A stretch of 47,466 bases of DNA from an uncultured Verrucomicrobia subdivision 3 bacterium (GCA_903850425.1 CAINLR010000126.1:1-47466); one strand, 5' to 3'; counted from the first letter of the stretch, positions 9,051-17,333 are shown. Numbers and translations: made by a program. Notes: a model not told the origin generated them from the letters alone.

Positions 9051-9389
9051 TCAACCCACCTTCTCCACAAACACCGCCGTGCCGTAACACAAGACTTCGG
9101 TGATGCCCGGCGCGATTTCGGTCGCGTCGTAGCGCACGCCGATGACGGCGTTGGCCCCGAGTTCGCCCGCGTGCGTGAGCATCATGTTGAACGTATCCTC
9201 GCGGGCGCGCTCGCACAGCGTGGTATAGAGCGTGATGTTGCCGCCGAAGAGGCTTTGGATGCTCGCCCCGAGGTTGCCGACGATGGAGCGCGAGCGCACC
9301 ATGATGCCGCGCACGACGCCAAACGATTTGGTCGTGCGATAGCCCGGCAGCTCAAACGCCGTCGTCGTCAAAGGATGGGTCAGACTCAT
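9051..9389 (-). CDS. YbjQ/UPF0145 family protein
   Basis: Small cytoplasmic protein of 112 residues matching the YbjQ (UPF0145, DUF74) family, a pentamer-forming fold sometimes annotated as heavy-metal-binding. It shows the family landmarks [20 protein letters not shown] and [17 protein letters not shown]. The frame is open further upstream to 9515, but homology begins at the ATG at 9389 ([16 protein letters not shown]). It is directly upstream of the MMPL transporter gene and probably co-transcribed. The biochemical role of the family is not established. Confidence 0.9.
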   Translation of the reverse strand: MSLTHPLTTTAFELPGYRTTKSFGVVRGIMVRSRSIVGNLGASIQSLFGGNITLYTTLCERAREDTFNMMLTHAGELGANAVIGVRYDATEIAPGITEVLCYGTAVFVEKVG

Positions 9390-9618
9390 AGAGCACTGAT
9401 TGAACACGACCCCTTGCGGCGGCAAAAGAGAAATCTCTGCGCAATCGGTTTTGGGCAACCCCCATTCTTGCTCATGGCTTTCGCCCAAACCGGCCGACCA
9501 AAAGCAGGAAACCAAATCAGCATTGGAAACTCTTGTTTTTTTGTTGATGAAACCGCTTATTCTTCAGATGGTTCCGAGCAATTGACAGTGGCAACTCAAA
9601 CCAGCAAAACCCAAAAAT

Positions 9619-10299
9619 ATGAAACTCAAGTTAGTTATTTCCAGTCTGGCCGGGATATTGTTCGCTTTATCCTCGCACGCACAAGTTCTCGTTTATGACA
9701 ATCTCGGCACTGGTGCCACGGCTGGCTATTCCGAATTGAACGCCAACAATCCGACCTTCGGAGATGAGTTGAGCCTCACGTCGCCCGGACGCTTGTCTGC
9801 TTTGGGGCTTTCTCTCTACAATTCAACCTCCGGCGGCAATACCGGCGCGATTCTGACCGGGACCATGCTGGTGAATTTCTACGACAACACCACAGCGTAT
9901 GCGGGAGGCACAATCAGCAATCCGCTGCTGGGAACGGCCAGTCTCAATTGGGATTTTACGTCGAGCGGCGGCCTGGCCGCCGGTTTTTTCACGACCGGGA
10001 CGTTTGACTTGTCCGCGCTGAACATCAACCTGACGCAAGAGATTTTGATCACCCAAACCTTTACCGAGACGACCGGCACCAGCTTGCGGAACGGTTTTGT
10101 TCTCCTTGGTGCTCCAGTCGTGGGTAGCAGCCCCTCCACAGTTTATATCAGTTCGGCTGCCACAGCTGCGGGTCTGTATACCTTCTCCGGAAATCCTGGC
10201 CAAGTGGCCTTTCAGGTGTCCTTGGTTCCCGAGCCGGCCACGATCGCGATGGCCGCTTTGGGCGGTGTCGCGCTGATGTTCTTCCGCCGCCGGCAATAA
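9619..10299 (+). CDS. PEP-CTERM sorting domain protein
   Basis: Secreted protein of 226 residues. It has an N-terminal signal peptide (MKLKLVISSLAGILFALSSHAQ) and a C-terminal sorting tail: VPEPATIAMAALGG, hydrophobic helix, then FFRRRQ. This tail is recognised by exosortase, which cleaves and anchors exported proteins in EPS-producing bacteria. The middle is low-complexity, rich in G, T, S and N, consistent with a beta-rich extracellular domain, and has no recognisable catalytic motif. It is monocistronic, followed by a strong terminator at 10334-10363. Confidence 0.9.
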   Translation: MKLKLVISSLAGILFALSSHAQVLVYDNLGTGATAGYSELNANNPTFGDELSLTSPGRLSALGLSLYNSTSGGNTGAILTGTMLVNFYDNTTAYAGGTISNPLLGTASLNWDFTSSGGLAAGFFTTGTFDLSALNINLTQEILITQTFTETTGTSLRNGFVLLGAPVVGSSPSTVYISSAATAAGLYTFSGNPGQVAFQVSLVPEPATIAMAALGGVALMFFRRRQ

Positions 10300-10333
10300 T
10301 AAATTAGTTTGCCCCCGTTTTTCACGAATCAGT

Positions 10334-10363
10334 CAGGCTGCCCTTGGGGGCAGCCTGTTTTTT
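10334..10363 (+). terminator. Rho-independent terminator of the PEP-CTERM gene
   Basis: Perfect 10-bp stem CAGGCTGCCC / GGGCAGCCTG (10334-10343 and 10348-10357) with loop TTGG, followed by six T. It lies 34 bp after the stop codon and serves the plus strand only. Confidence 0.93.
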
Positions 10364-10372
10364 ATCACTTGG

Positions 10373-10795
10373 TCACGGTGAAAGCACAGCAAACGCTGGC
10401 AGGTTCCGCAAGATGGTGAACACGAGCGCGATCACCAGCGCGGGCCAAAGTAGGATCGCCGGAAAAAATTCGCCAGCCCTGCCAGCCCTGCCTTTTCTCA
10501 AAACCACCCAGACGGCGCGCATCATCAATCCCGCCAACGCGAAAACCAATAGCGCGTTGTCGTGTAACGCCGTCGAAAAATTTCCATGCACCAGCGCATA
10601 CAGCGCCCGCGTCATGCCGCAGCCGGGACAGTTCAGGCCGGTCAATTGATGAAACGCGCAGCGCGGATAAAACCCATGGGTCGCGGGATTGAAGAAAAAA
10701 ACGGTCGCGCCCCCGACCAGTGTCAGCGCGCCGAGAATGAGGCCGATGGCCCAGGCCGGAGACGACGCGCGAATCTTGGGTGGCACCGCCTTCAT
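10373..10795 (-). CDS. DUF2752 family membrane protein
   Basis: Membrane protein of 140 residues with the DUF2752 signature CPGCGMTRALYALVHG (about 56-71) between hydrophobic helices (WAIGLILGALTLVGGATVFF near the N-terminus; ALLVFALAGLMMRAVWVVL in the middle). The family is small, membrane-bound and of unknown function. A KGRAGRAGE stretch (about 100-108) is encoded by a short direct repeat (GCCAGCCCT twice), probably a small repeat expansion. Its ATG directly abuts the stop of the GYF/DUF4190 gene, so it is the last gene of the lpxA operon. Confidence 0.87.
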   Translation of the reverse strand: MKAVPPKIRASSPAWAIGLILGALTLVGGATVFFFNPATHGFYPRCAFHQLTGLNCPGCGMTRALYALVHGNFSTALHDNALLVFALAGLMMRAVWVVLRKGRAGRAGEFFPAILLWPALVIALVFTILRNLPAFAVLSP

Positions 10796-11302
10796 TTAGA
10801 ATTGGTCGAGATGCCAGAGGCCTCGGGCCGGACTCGTGGCGACTTGCAGCAGCCCGAAGCCAAAACTCAGCAACAAGCTCACGGCCGAACAAATCAGCCC
10901 GGCCAGGGCGAGGCCGCGGCCTTCCGGTTTCTCGACGGCGGCATTGATTTGCACCAGCGCGATGATGGAAAAAATCAGGCCCAGCACGTTGAATGGACAG
11001 CCGCAGCAACAGCAGCAGAACGGCAGCGACAAAAGGCCGCACACAAAGCCGGCGGTGGCGAAGCCGTTGGTCTTCATTGATGGCACCACGACGGCTTTTG
11101 GCGGCGCGATGACTTGCGGGGTGGTCCCGGGGAAATTTTTTGCAAACTCCGGCAGCAGGCCGATGAACGTCCACTCGCTCGCGCCATCCACGAACACCGG
11201 CGTCTGGCTTTCGAGGCGCCCCTGCACGATCCACTGGCGGATTTGCTCCACGCTGGCCGGGCCGTAGGTGTTACCGTCGGTGCCAATGATTTTGTAGTTC
11301 AT
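10796..11302 (-). CDS. GYF_2 and DUF4190 domain membrane protein
   Basis: Protein of 168 residues. The N-terminal part (MNYKIIGTDGNTYGP, then VEQIRQWIVQGRL and the WTFIGLLPEF end) is a GYF_2-type domain. A linker leads to two hydrophobic segments typical of DUF4190 (GFVCGLLSLPF...FNVLGLIFSIIALVQI and LALAGLICSAVSLLLSF), with a cysteine-rich PFCCCCCGCPF in between. The frame opens at 11374, but the domain starts at the ATG at 11302. It starts 1 bp after lpxA and abuts the DUF2752 gene. Function unknown; inferred to be a membrane-associated interaction protein. Confidence 0.85.
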   Translation of the reverse strand: MNYKIIGTDGNTYGPASVEQIRQWIVQGRLESQTPVFVDGASEWTFIGLLPEFAKNFPGTTPQVIAPPKAVVVPSMKTNGFATAGFVCGLLSLPFCCCCCGCPFNVLGLIFSIIALVQINAAVEKPEGRGLALAGLICSAVSLLLSFGFGLLQVATSPARGLWHLDQF

Positions 11303-11303
11303 G

Positions 11304-12101
11304 TCATTCCTCTTCGTTGTCGCGGGTGGAGGCGCCGGGGTCCGAACACACGCCGCGCTTTGCCGCCGCCACAAATTCTAGCATGATTTTCGCGCCCGGG
11401 CTGGTGAATTTTTCCTGCGCCTCGGCCACGGCGCTGCGAATATTTTTTCCGCTGCGAAAAAGCAATTTGTAAAGCTGCTTCAACTCCAGCCGTTGCTCGG
11501 CGGAAAATCCCGCGCGCCGCATGCCAATGATGTTCAGGCCACAAATGGTGTTCACGTTCATCGCGATCGTAAACGGCGGCAGATCCTGGCCGATGCCCGC
11601 GCCGCCCTGCATCATCGCCAACATGCCGACGCGCGTGAATTGGTGCACCAGACAATTGCCGGAGATAAACGCGCGATCCTGCACCGTCACGTGGCCGGCC
11701 AGCAGCACGCCATTGGCCATGATGACATGGTTGCCCAACTCGCAGTTGTGTCCCACATGACCATTCGCCATCAGAAAATTATTGGAGCCAATGCGGGTGA
11801 CGCCGTCCGGCTTGGTGGACCGGTTCACCGTGAAGTGTTCGCGGAAAACATTATGGTCGCCGATGCGGACGTTCGTCGGCTCGTCCTTGTATTTCAAATC
11901 CTGCGGCGCATCGCCGATCACGCAGCCGGTGTGAAATTTGTTGCCCACGCCGATCCTGGTTTCGCCGGTGAGATGCACATGCGGACCGACCACGCAGTCC
12001 GCACCGAGTTCCACGCCCCCATCAATCACGGCAAACGGTCCGACCTGAACCGTGGAAGCCAGTTTCGCTCGCGGATGAATGATGGCCGTGGGATGAATCA
12101 T
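11304..12101 (-). CDS. lpxA: Acyl-ACP--UDP-N-acetylglucosamine O-acyltransferase
   Basis: First enzyme of lipid A synthesis: transfers an R-3-hydroxyacyl chain from ACP to the 3-OH of UDP-GlcNAc in the cytoplasm. It is 265 residues, the family's normal length. Left-handed beta-helix hexapeptide repeats occupy about residues 1-190, followed by a helical C-terminal domain (EQRLELKQLYKLLFR). His118 in NGHVGHNC corresponds to the catalytic base of E. coli LpxA (His125), and GDAPQDLKY is the conserved substrate-site loop. The frame is open to 12182, but homology starts at the ATG at 12101 (MIHPTAIIHP). Its presence supports an LPS-bearing outer membrane. Other lpx genes are not in the window. Confidence 0.95.
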   Translation of the reverse strand: MIHPTAIIHPRAKLASTVQVGPFAVIDGGVELGADCVVGPHVHLTGETRIGVGNKFHTGCVIGDAPQDLKYKDEPTNVRIGDHNVFREHFTVNRSTKPDGVTRIGSNNFLMANGHVGHNCELGNHVIMANGVLLAGHVTVQDRAFISGNCLVHQFTRVGMLAMMQGGAGIGQDLPPFTIAMNVNTICGLNIIGMRRAGFSAEQRLELKQLYKLLFRSGKNIRSAVAEAQEKFTSPGAKIMLEFVAAAKRGVCSDPGASTRDNEEE

Positions 12102-12104
12102 TTT

Positions 12105-12136
12105 GGACCACAGATAAGCACAGATAAACACGGATG
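12105..12136. repeat. Short dispersed repeat (ACAGATAAACACGGATG type)
   Basis: CACAGATAAGCACAGATAAACACGGATG lies just upstream of lpxA, with internally repeated (C)ACAGATAA words. Its inverse relative (GTGTTCATCGGTGTCCATCC) is seen at 15591-15666. I believe this low-complexity repeat is common in Verrucomicrobiota, but that is from memory. It may influence lpxA expression. Confidence 0.55.
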
Positions 12137-12153
12137 AAAATTGAATTTTTCCC

Positions 12154-12261
12154 GGAGCGCGGCTCTGTGAGCCGCAGCACATCCGCCTGTTTGAAGGCCC
12201 ACGGCATTATTCCATACCTTTCTGCCAAGCGATGTTGCTGCGGGTCACCGACCCGCGCTCC
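12154..12261. repeat. REPIN-like element, GGAGCGCGG family, intergenic
   Basis: Two inverted hairpin arms: GGAGCGCGGCTCTGTGAGC at 12154 and the reverse complement of GGAGCGCGGGTCGGTGACCC ending at 12261, about 60 bp apart. The first nine bases of the arms are identical. Arms of the same family occur inside the GH106 gene (33078-33145) and as single hairpins near 23817 and 2080. Confidence 0.8.
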
Positions 12262-12340
12262 GTAAAAGGTCAAATCCGCGCATGCTGATCCACGAAGATA
12301 CTTTGTGCCATCGCACGTTCGCTGTTAAGTTGAACCAGAA

Positions 12341-15022
12341 ATGACCGGCGCACCCACATCTGAACAAACCAGTGTCCAGCATCCAGCATCCACCCGGTTG
12401 CCGGAACTGCTCGCGCCTGCGGGCGACTGGGATTGCGCCAAAGCCGCCGTGGAAAATGGCGCGGACGCGATCTACTTCGGCCTCGACAAATTCAACGCCC
12501 GGATGCGCGCCCACAATTTCACCGAGGCGGTGCTGCCCAAGCTCATGGAATTCCTCCACCGGCGCGGCGTCAAAGGCTACATCACCTTTAACACGCTGGT
12601 CTTCGAGAACGAACTCGCCGATGCGGAAAATTATCTGCGCTCTATCATTGCTGCCGGCGTGGATGCGGCCATCGTGCAGGACGTGGGCATCTGCAAATTG
12701 ATCCGCTCGCTCTCGCCAGATTTTCCGATTCACGCCTCCACGCAGATGACCGTGACCAGCGCCGCCGGCGTGGAATTCGCCCGCAACCTCGGCTGCAACC
12801 TCGCCGTGCTCGCCCGCGAATGTTCGATTGCGGAGATCGAGAAAATTCAAAATAGTTTCAAGTGTTCCGTTTCAAGTGTTCAGTCAGAAACCAGCAACAA
12901 CTTGAAACTGAACCCTGAAAACTTGAAACTTCCGCTCGAGGTTTTTGTCCACGGCGCGTTGTGCGTCGCGTATTCCGGCCAATGTTTGACGAGCGAATCC
13001 CTCGGTGGTCGTTCGGCGAATCGCGGTGAATGCGCGCAGGCCTGCCGGATGCCCTACGATTTGATTTCCGACGGCAAACAAGTTCCACTCGGCGACAAGC
13101 GCTATTTGCTGAGTCCGCAGGATTTGTCCGGCCTGGAGGTTTTGCCCGACCTCGTGCGCGTTAGCGTGGCGTCGCTGAAAATTGAAGGCCGCCTGAAATC
13201 GCCCGAATACGTCGCCAGCATCACGCGCGTCTATCGGCAGGCCCTCGATAAAATTGGTAGCGACCGACGTGCGTCGGCTCAAACTTCTTCCCCCGAAAAT
13301 CAAAATGAGCCATCGCACATCCGGGACCTTGCAGATCAAGACCGTTACGAACTCGAGATGTCCTTCTCCCGCGGGCTGTTCACCGGCTGGTTTGGCGGCA
13401 CGGATAATCAGAAACTGGTCCACGCGCGCTTCGGCAAAAAACGCGGCGTCTATCTCGGCGAAGTCGCGCAGTTGTTGCGCGAAGCCGTGCTGGTGAAGCT
13501 CGAAGCGCCGCTCAAACTCGGCGACGGCATTGTTTTCGACGCCGGCCGGCCGGATGAAAAGGAAGAGGGCGGGAGAATTTACGGCATCAAAGCCTCAAAG
13601 CAGAAGATCGCCAATGCCGAAGCTTCCATTTTGGAGTTTGGCTACGGCAACATTGATTTTTCCCGCGTCCGCGTCGGCGACAAAATTTGGAAAACGAACG
13701 ATCCCGAACTCGACAAGCGTTTGCGCCAGAGTTTCGCGGGCGACGTGCCACGGTTTCAGCGGCCCATCGAAATCGAAGTCCACGGCCTCGCCGGCAAACC
13801 CCTGACGCTGATCGCGCGGGACGAGGCAGGCCATGTCGCGCAGGTCGAATCCTCGATGCCGCTGGCGGTGGCGGAAAAACTGCCGCTCTCCACGGAGAAA
13901 TTGCGCGAGCAACTGGGCCGGCTTGGCGGCACGCCGTTCAAGCTGGGCGAGCTGAAAAACTTTCTGTCGGGCGAAGTCCTGGTGCCGGTGAGCGAATTGA
14001 ACCGCCTGCGCCGCGAGTTTGCCAGCGAACTGGAACGCCTGCGCGCACTGCCAAAGCGGTGGCAACTGAATGATGGTAGCCGCCGATGTGAATCGGCTTT
14101 CACTAACAACCCAGAGATTGATTTGAGCCGACCCACGTCGGCTGCTACGCCGCAATTAATCGTCCTTGTCCGCAACCTCGCGCAGCTCGAAGCCGCGCTG
14201 CAATGCGGCGTGACTACGGTTTACTGCGAGTTTGAAGACCCGAAAAAATATCGCGAGGCCGTGACCCTGTTCCACACCGCGCGCGGCTGCTCGGCACCCT
14301 CCGCCATTGTCAATTCTCCATCCTCGCCCGGCATTTTCGTCGCCCCGCCGCGCATTTTCAAAACCGGTGAGGAATGGGTGTTGAACATCGTTCGTTCGTG
14401 CAATCCCGACGGCTACCTCGTGCGCAACTACGATCACCTGAAATTTTTTGCCGGGGCGCGCTGCGTCGGAGACTATTCGCTCAACGTGGCGAACCATCTC
14501 ACGGCCGATTATTTCAAGAACCATTTCGGTCTCGAACGCGTGGCGGCGAGTTATGACCTGAACGCGACGCAGCTCGACGCGTTGCTCACGGGCGCACCGC
14601 CGGATTGGTTTGAAGTGACCATTCATCAGCACATGCCGATGTTTCACATGGAGCATTGTGTGTTCTGCGCGTTTCTTTCCAGCGGCAAGGATTATCGCGA
14701 CTGCGGCCGGCCGTGCGACGTGCATGACGTGCGCGTGCGCGACCGCGTGGGCGCGGAACATCCGCTGAAGGCCGATGCCGGCTGCCGCAACACCGTCTTC
14801 AATTCCCAGGCGCAGACCGGCGCGGAATTCGTGGCGCGGCTCCTCGCGCTCGGCGTGCGCAATTTCCGCGTGGAGTTTCTGAACGAATCGGTGGAGGAAG
14901 TGACGCGGACGATTTCCAAATACCGGCAGTTGTTGCGCGGCGAAATCACCGGCACGCAGCTCTGGCGCGAACTGAAACTGTTCAATCAGCTCGGCGTCAC
15001 GCGCGGGCAGATGGGAAAATAA
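12341..15022 (+). CDS. U32 family peptidase with three in-frame repeat insertions
   Basis: Predicted U32 protein of 893 residues. The family includes collagenase-like peptidases and enzymes of tRNA/ubiquinone hydroxylation. The N-terminal U32 core starts at LPELLAPAGDWDCAKAA and contains the family signature EVFVHGALCVAYSGQCLTS (from about residue 200). A collagenase-like middle domain and a C-terminal half ending with a Cys-rich segment (EHCVFCAFLS...CGRPCD) follow, as in long double-domain U32 proteins. Three stretches that family members normally lack coincide with palindromic DNA repeats: residues about 172-197, 306-315 and 579-603. All keep the frame and fall at probable loops or linkers. 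The protease activity of this family is debated. The 3' end overlaps the convergent ankyrin-like gene by 37 bp. Confidence 0.9.
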   Translation: MTGAPTSEQTSVQHPASTRLPELLAPAGDWDCAKAAVENGADAIYFGLDKFNARMRAHNFTEAVLPKLMEFLHRRGVKGYITFNTLVFENELADAENYLRSIIAAGVDAAIVQDVGICKLIRSLSPDFPIHASTQMTVTSAAGVEFARNLGCNLAVLARECSIAEIEKIQNSFKCSVSSVQSETSNNLKLNPENLKLPLEVFVHGALCVAYSGQCLTSESLGGRSANRGECAQACRMPYDLISDGKQVPLGDKRYLLSPQDLSGLEVLPDLVRVSVASLKIEGRLKSPEYVASITRVYRQALDKIGSDRRASAQTSSPENQNEPSHIRDLADQDRYELEMSFSRGLFTGWFGGTDNQKLVHARFGKKRGVYLGEVAQLLREAVLVKLEAPLKLGDGIVFDAGRPDEKEEGGRIYGIKASKQKIANAEASILEFGYGNIDFSRVRVGDKIWKTNDPELDKRLRQSFAGDVPRFQRPIEIEVHGLAGKPLTLIARDEAGHVAQVESSMPLAVAEKLPLSTEKLREQLGRLGGTPFKLGELKNFLSGEVLVPVSELNRLRREFASELERLRALPKRWQLNDGSRRCESAFTNNPEIDLSRPTSAATPQLIVLVRNLAQLEAALQCGVTTVYCEFEDPKKYREAVTLFHTARGCSAPSAIVNSPSSPGIFVAPPRIFKTGEEWVLNIVRSCNPDGYLVRNYDHLKFFAGARCVGDYSLNVANHLTADYFKNHFGLERVAASYDLNATQLDALLTGAPPDWFEVTIHQHMPMFHMEHCVFCAFLSSGKDYRDCGRPCDVHDVRVRDRVGAEHPLKADAGCRNTVFNSQAQTGAEFVARLLALGVRNFRVEFLNESVEEVTRTISKYRQLLRGEITGTQLWRELKLFNQLGVTRGQMGK
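12854..12930. repeat. In-frame inverted repeat inside the U32 gene (TTTCAAGT type)
   Basis: AGTTTCAAGT at 12854-12863 and its exact complement ACTTGAAACT at 12921-12930 bracket further TTCAAGT, GTTCAG and CTGAA words. The insert encodes roughly residues 172-197, between EIEKIQNS and LKLPLEVFVHG, which are contiguous in ordinary U32 proteins as I remember them. Confidence 0.7.
13256..13283. repeat. In-frame REP-like element in the U32 gene, GGTAGC...GGCTCAA family
   Basis: GGTAGCGACCGACGTGCGTC followed by GGCTCAAA, with internal hairpin CCGAC-GTGC-GTCGG (13264-13277). It is a single arm of the same family as the pair at 14075-14148, encoding about residues 306-315 in a probable linker (KIGSDRRASAQ). 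Confidence 0.75.
14075..14148. repeat. In-frame REPIN-like element in the U32 gene, GGTAGC...GGCTCAA family
   Basis: The left arm starts GGTAGCCGCCGATGTGAATC (14075). The right arm ends GTCGGCTGCTAC (14148); its reverse complement reads GTAGCAGCCGACGTGGGTCG. The two inverted arms flank about 20 bp, giving a REPIN layout. The element encodes about residues 579-603, between the two halves of the U32 protein, with no stop. Confidence 0.8.
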
Positions 15023-15414
15023 ATAATTGTCGGAGTCGAGGTGACGAGCTGACCGTGGTCGAGCTTTACTGCCAAGTCCACCGGAGTCTGGTGAAGGTCC
15101 GAGGTCGCGTTAAGATCCGCTCCCGTCTTAAGAATGCACTTGGCCACATCCTTCTGTCCGCGCTTCACCGCACCATGTAACGGCGGCCAACTCCAATAAA
15201 GCCAGACCCCATTGCTTGGAACTGATTGCAATATTTCAGTGCCTTGCTTGGTATCGCCGGTCGGAATTGTCGGGCGCAGGTGACTAATGTTGCTCAGAGA
15301 CTCGCAGCATAGCACGCCTGAGGCGGGAAGCCATTCCACTTGGCCGAGCAAGCGTCGCAGCTTGTCGGCTAGTGCTTTCGCCAATTCCGCAGACGAAACA
15401 GGTTTCTTGTTCAT
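14986..15414 (-). CDS. Small protein with an ankyrin-like repeat
   Basis: Protein of 142 residues. The C-terminal half reads PPLHGAVKRGQKDVAKCILKTGADLNATS then TPVDLA, a clear ankyrin repeat pattern (xTPLHxAxxxGxxxxVxxLLxxGADxNA). The N-terminal half has no recognised domain. A GTG start at 15432 is possible, but the ATG at 15414 has GAGG 8 bases upstream and leaves the palindromic cluster at 15427-15462 outside the gene. It is convergent with the U32 gene and overlaps it by 37 bp. It is probably a single-repeat fragment or a small interaction protein; function unknown. Confidence 0.65.
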   Translation of the reverse strand: MNKKPVSSAELAKALADKLRRLLGQVEWLPASGVLCCESLSNISHLRPTIPTGDTKQGTEILQSVPSNGVWLYWSWPPLHGAVKRGQKDVAKCILKTGADLNATSDLHQTPVDLAVKLDHGQLVTSTPTIIYFPICPRVTPS

Positions 15415-15426
15415 GGAAACAGCCTC

Positions 15427-15462
15427 GTTCACGACCCCGTGAACATGTTCATATTCGTGAAC
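15427..15462 (-). promoter_or_regulatory. Overlapping GTTCACG palindromes, candidate operator
   Basis: Three overlapping inverted repeats: GTTCACG/CGTGAAC (15427-15433 with 15438-15444), the perfect 10-mer GAACATGTTC (15441-15450), and GTTCA/TGAAC (15448-15452 with 15458-15462). They lie 13-48 bp upstream of the ankyrin-like gene's ATG. They look like binding sites for a dimeric repressor; the regulator is unknown. Confidence 0.5.
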
Positions 15463-15590
15463 AACTGAAAGTCTGTTTTTCGTCCTGCCAATAGGCTTGC
15501 TTTGGAGGCCCAGGAATTAGCTTCTCAGGACGCGACGATTCTGGGAGATAGCACTGCCGAGGGCGTAAAGAGTCGCGGAAATTTTTCCTC

Positions 15591-15666
15591 TCTTTGCCTT
15601 TCGCTGCGTTCTCCGCGCCTTTGCGTTTTTTCAGATCCGTGTTCATCGGTGTCCATCCGTGGTTGG
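15591..15666. repeat. Dispersed low-complexity repeat upstream of the PilT-like gene
   Basis: The stretch reads CTTTGCCTTTCGCTGCGTTC, TCCGCGCCTTTGCG, then GTGTTCATCGGTGTCCATCC. It is the inverse counterpart of the repeat at 12105-12136. It fills most of the gap between the ankyrin-like gene and the PilT-like gene. Confidence 0.5.
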
Positions 15667-15718
15667 AAAATGATTTTTCTCGACTGGTATTCGCCGGGGA
15701 ACCGGTTACTTTTTGCCC

Positions 15719-16807
15719 ATGGAACTCTTCAATAAAATTCTCAAGGCCGCCGTGGATGGCGCCGCGTCGGACATCCATCTCAAGATCGGCACGCCGGTCG
15801 TTTTCCGCATCAACCGCGAATTAATTTCCATCGAATGTCCCGTGCCGACGACGGAATGGATGAACAAAATTGTGCAGACCGTCACGCCGCCGCACATGGC
15901 GAAGCGGCTGGAGGAGGAGCGCGAAGTGGATTTTTCCTATTTCATCCCGGAAGTCGGCCGGTTCCGCACGAATCTGTTTCAACAGCGCGGGCAGTGGGCG
16001 CTGGCCATGCGCCATGTGAAGAACCATGTCGCCAGCTTTACGGAACTGGGCCTGCTCGAGCAGATCAAAACCATCGCGGAATCCCCGCGCGGCATCGTGC
16101 TGGTGGCCGGGTCCACCGGCTGCGGCAAATCCACCACGCTCGCGGCGATGATCGAGCACATCAACGGCAATTTCAAAAAGCACATCATCACGCTGGAGGA
16201 TCCAATTGAATTTGTCTTCGAAGACAACCAGTGCGTCATCGAGCAGCGCGAAGTCGGCCTGGATACGGTGTCCTTTCATCATGCGCTGAAGAATATTTTG
16301 CGGCAGGACCCGGACATCATCATGCTCGGTGAAATGCGCGACGCCATCAGCTTTGGCGCGGCGATGAGCGCGGCGGACACCGGGCATCTGGTTCTGTCCA
16401 CGCTCCACACGACGACGGCCGCGCAATCCATCACACGCATTTTGGACTTCTTCAAGGCAGACGAACGCGAACAGGTCCGGCGCCAGCTCTCCGGCACGTT
16501 GCGCGGTGTCATCTGCCAGCGCATGGTGCCGACCCTTGACAACCGCATGACGCCCGCGCTGGAGATCATGATCAACTCGCCGCTCATCAAGAAAATGCTC
16601 GAGGAAAACCGGCTGGAAAAACTCACCGCCGCCATCGAAACCGGCGTTGACGACGGCATGATCACTTTCAACCAGTCGCTGTTCAACCTCGTCAAAGAAG
16701 GCAAGGTTTCCGAGAAGGAAGCGCTGGCCAAGGCCAGCAACCCGCAGGCGCTGGAGATGAATTTCAAAGGCATCTTCCTCAACGAAGGTGGTCGTATCGT
16801 CGGTTAA
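15719..16807 (+). CDS. PilT/PilU-type twitching motility ATPase
   Basis: Cytoplasmic hexameric ATPase of the type IV pilus retraction family, 362 residues. It has an N-terminal PAS-like domain (about 1-100, with SDIHLKIGTPVVFRI), Walker A GSTGCGKST (131-139), Asp box ITLEDPIEF (157-165), Walker B region DIIMLGEMRD (199-208) and His box TGHLVLSTLHTTTA (221-234). The C-terminal QSLFNLVKEGKVSEKEAL corresponds to the retraction-ATPase tail. The region usually reading GEMRDLET is GEMRDAIS, nearer to PilU-like variants, so the paralogue is uncertain. A TTG 6 bp upstream is in frame, but the ATG at 15719 (MELFNKILK) is the better start. No other pilus genes are nearby. Confidence 0.9.
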   Translation: MELFNKILKAAVDGAASDIHLKIGTPVVFRINRELISIECPVPTTEWMNKIVQTVTPPHMAKRLEEEREVDFSYFIPEVGRFRTNLFQQRGQWALAMRHVKNHVASFTELGLLEQIKTIAESPRGIVLVAGSTGCGKSTTLAAMIEHINGNFKKHIITLEDPIEFVFEDNQCVIEQREVGLDTVSFHHALKNILRQDPDIIMLGEMRDAISFGAAMSAADTGHLVLSTLHTTTAAQSITRILDFFKADEREQVRRQLSGTLRGVICQRMVPTLDNRMTPALEIMINSPLIKKMLEENRLEKLTAAIETGVDDGMITFNQSLFNLVKEGKVSEKEALAKASNPQALEMNFKGIFLNEGGRIVG

Positions 16808-17187
16808 TAAACGGACTCCGGTGTCGTTTGCCACGAAACCACTCGTTGACACAACGCCGACAAAAATTACCGTCTATTCGTCATATGGGTTTCCAAGTAA
16901 ACTGATCCGCGTTGTCGGCCTTGTTCACGCTGGTGGACAAGGTCGGCGGCCTGCCGATTCCCATCCGTAAACTCGCCTGACGCGACGACGTCCCCAAGCG
17001 GTTTTCCCCGCAGCAAAATGGGAAACGCAGTAATCGTTGTAGCTTTCGCTTTTCCCGTAAATCTTAGCTACAAAACCGCGCTGCTTTACTTTTTTCGGGA
17101 AACGCACTTTCCGGCTTTCAGTTGTGGTTAAAAACTGTGCGAAATCTGTGCGAAGACTACAAGAACCATCCATTTCTAAAGGAAAAA
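16808..17187. other. Intergenic region without a recognised gene
   Basis: 380 bp between the PilT-like gene and tRNA-Leu. It contains an imperfect hairpin near 16919 (CCTTGTTCAC...GTGGACAAGG) and otherwise no convincing ORF, repeat or terminator. A 24-residue open stretch ending at 16980 has no support as a gene. Confidence 0.5.
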
Positions 17188-17272
17188 TGGTGCGCATAGC
17201 AGGACTTGAACCTGCACACCTTGCGGCACTACCACCTCAAAGTAGCGTGTCTGCCAATTCCACCATATGCGC
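17188..17272 (-). tRNA. tRNA-Leu(GAG)
   Basis: 85-nt class II tRNA on the minus strand. Acceptor GCGCATA pairs with TATGCGC, then discriminator A and an encoded CCA (17188-17190). The D arm has TGGTGGAATTGGCAGACACG. Anticodon stem CTACT/GGTAG encloses loop TTGAGGT with anticodon GAG (17236-17238). A long variable arm (TGCCGCAAGGTGT) and T arm GCAGGTTCAAGTCCTGC complete it. The long variable arm and GAG anticodon identify leucine. Confidence 0.95.
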
Positions 17273-17333
17273 ACAACAAGGAATGGCATATTGCCCGATG
17301 CGGCCGCGAACGCAAGTGATTTCAGCGGCCAGT

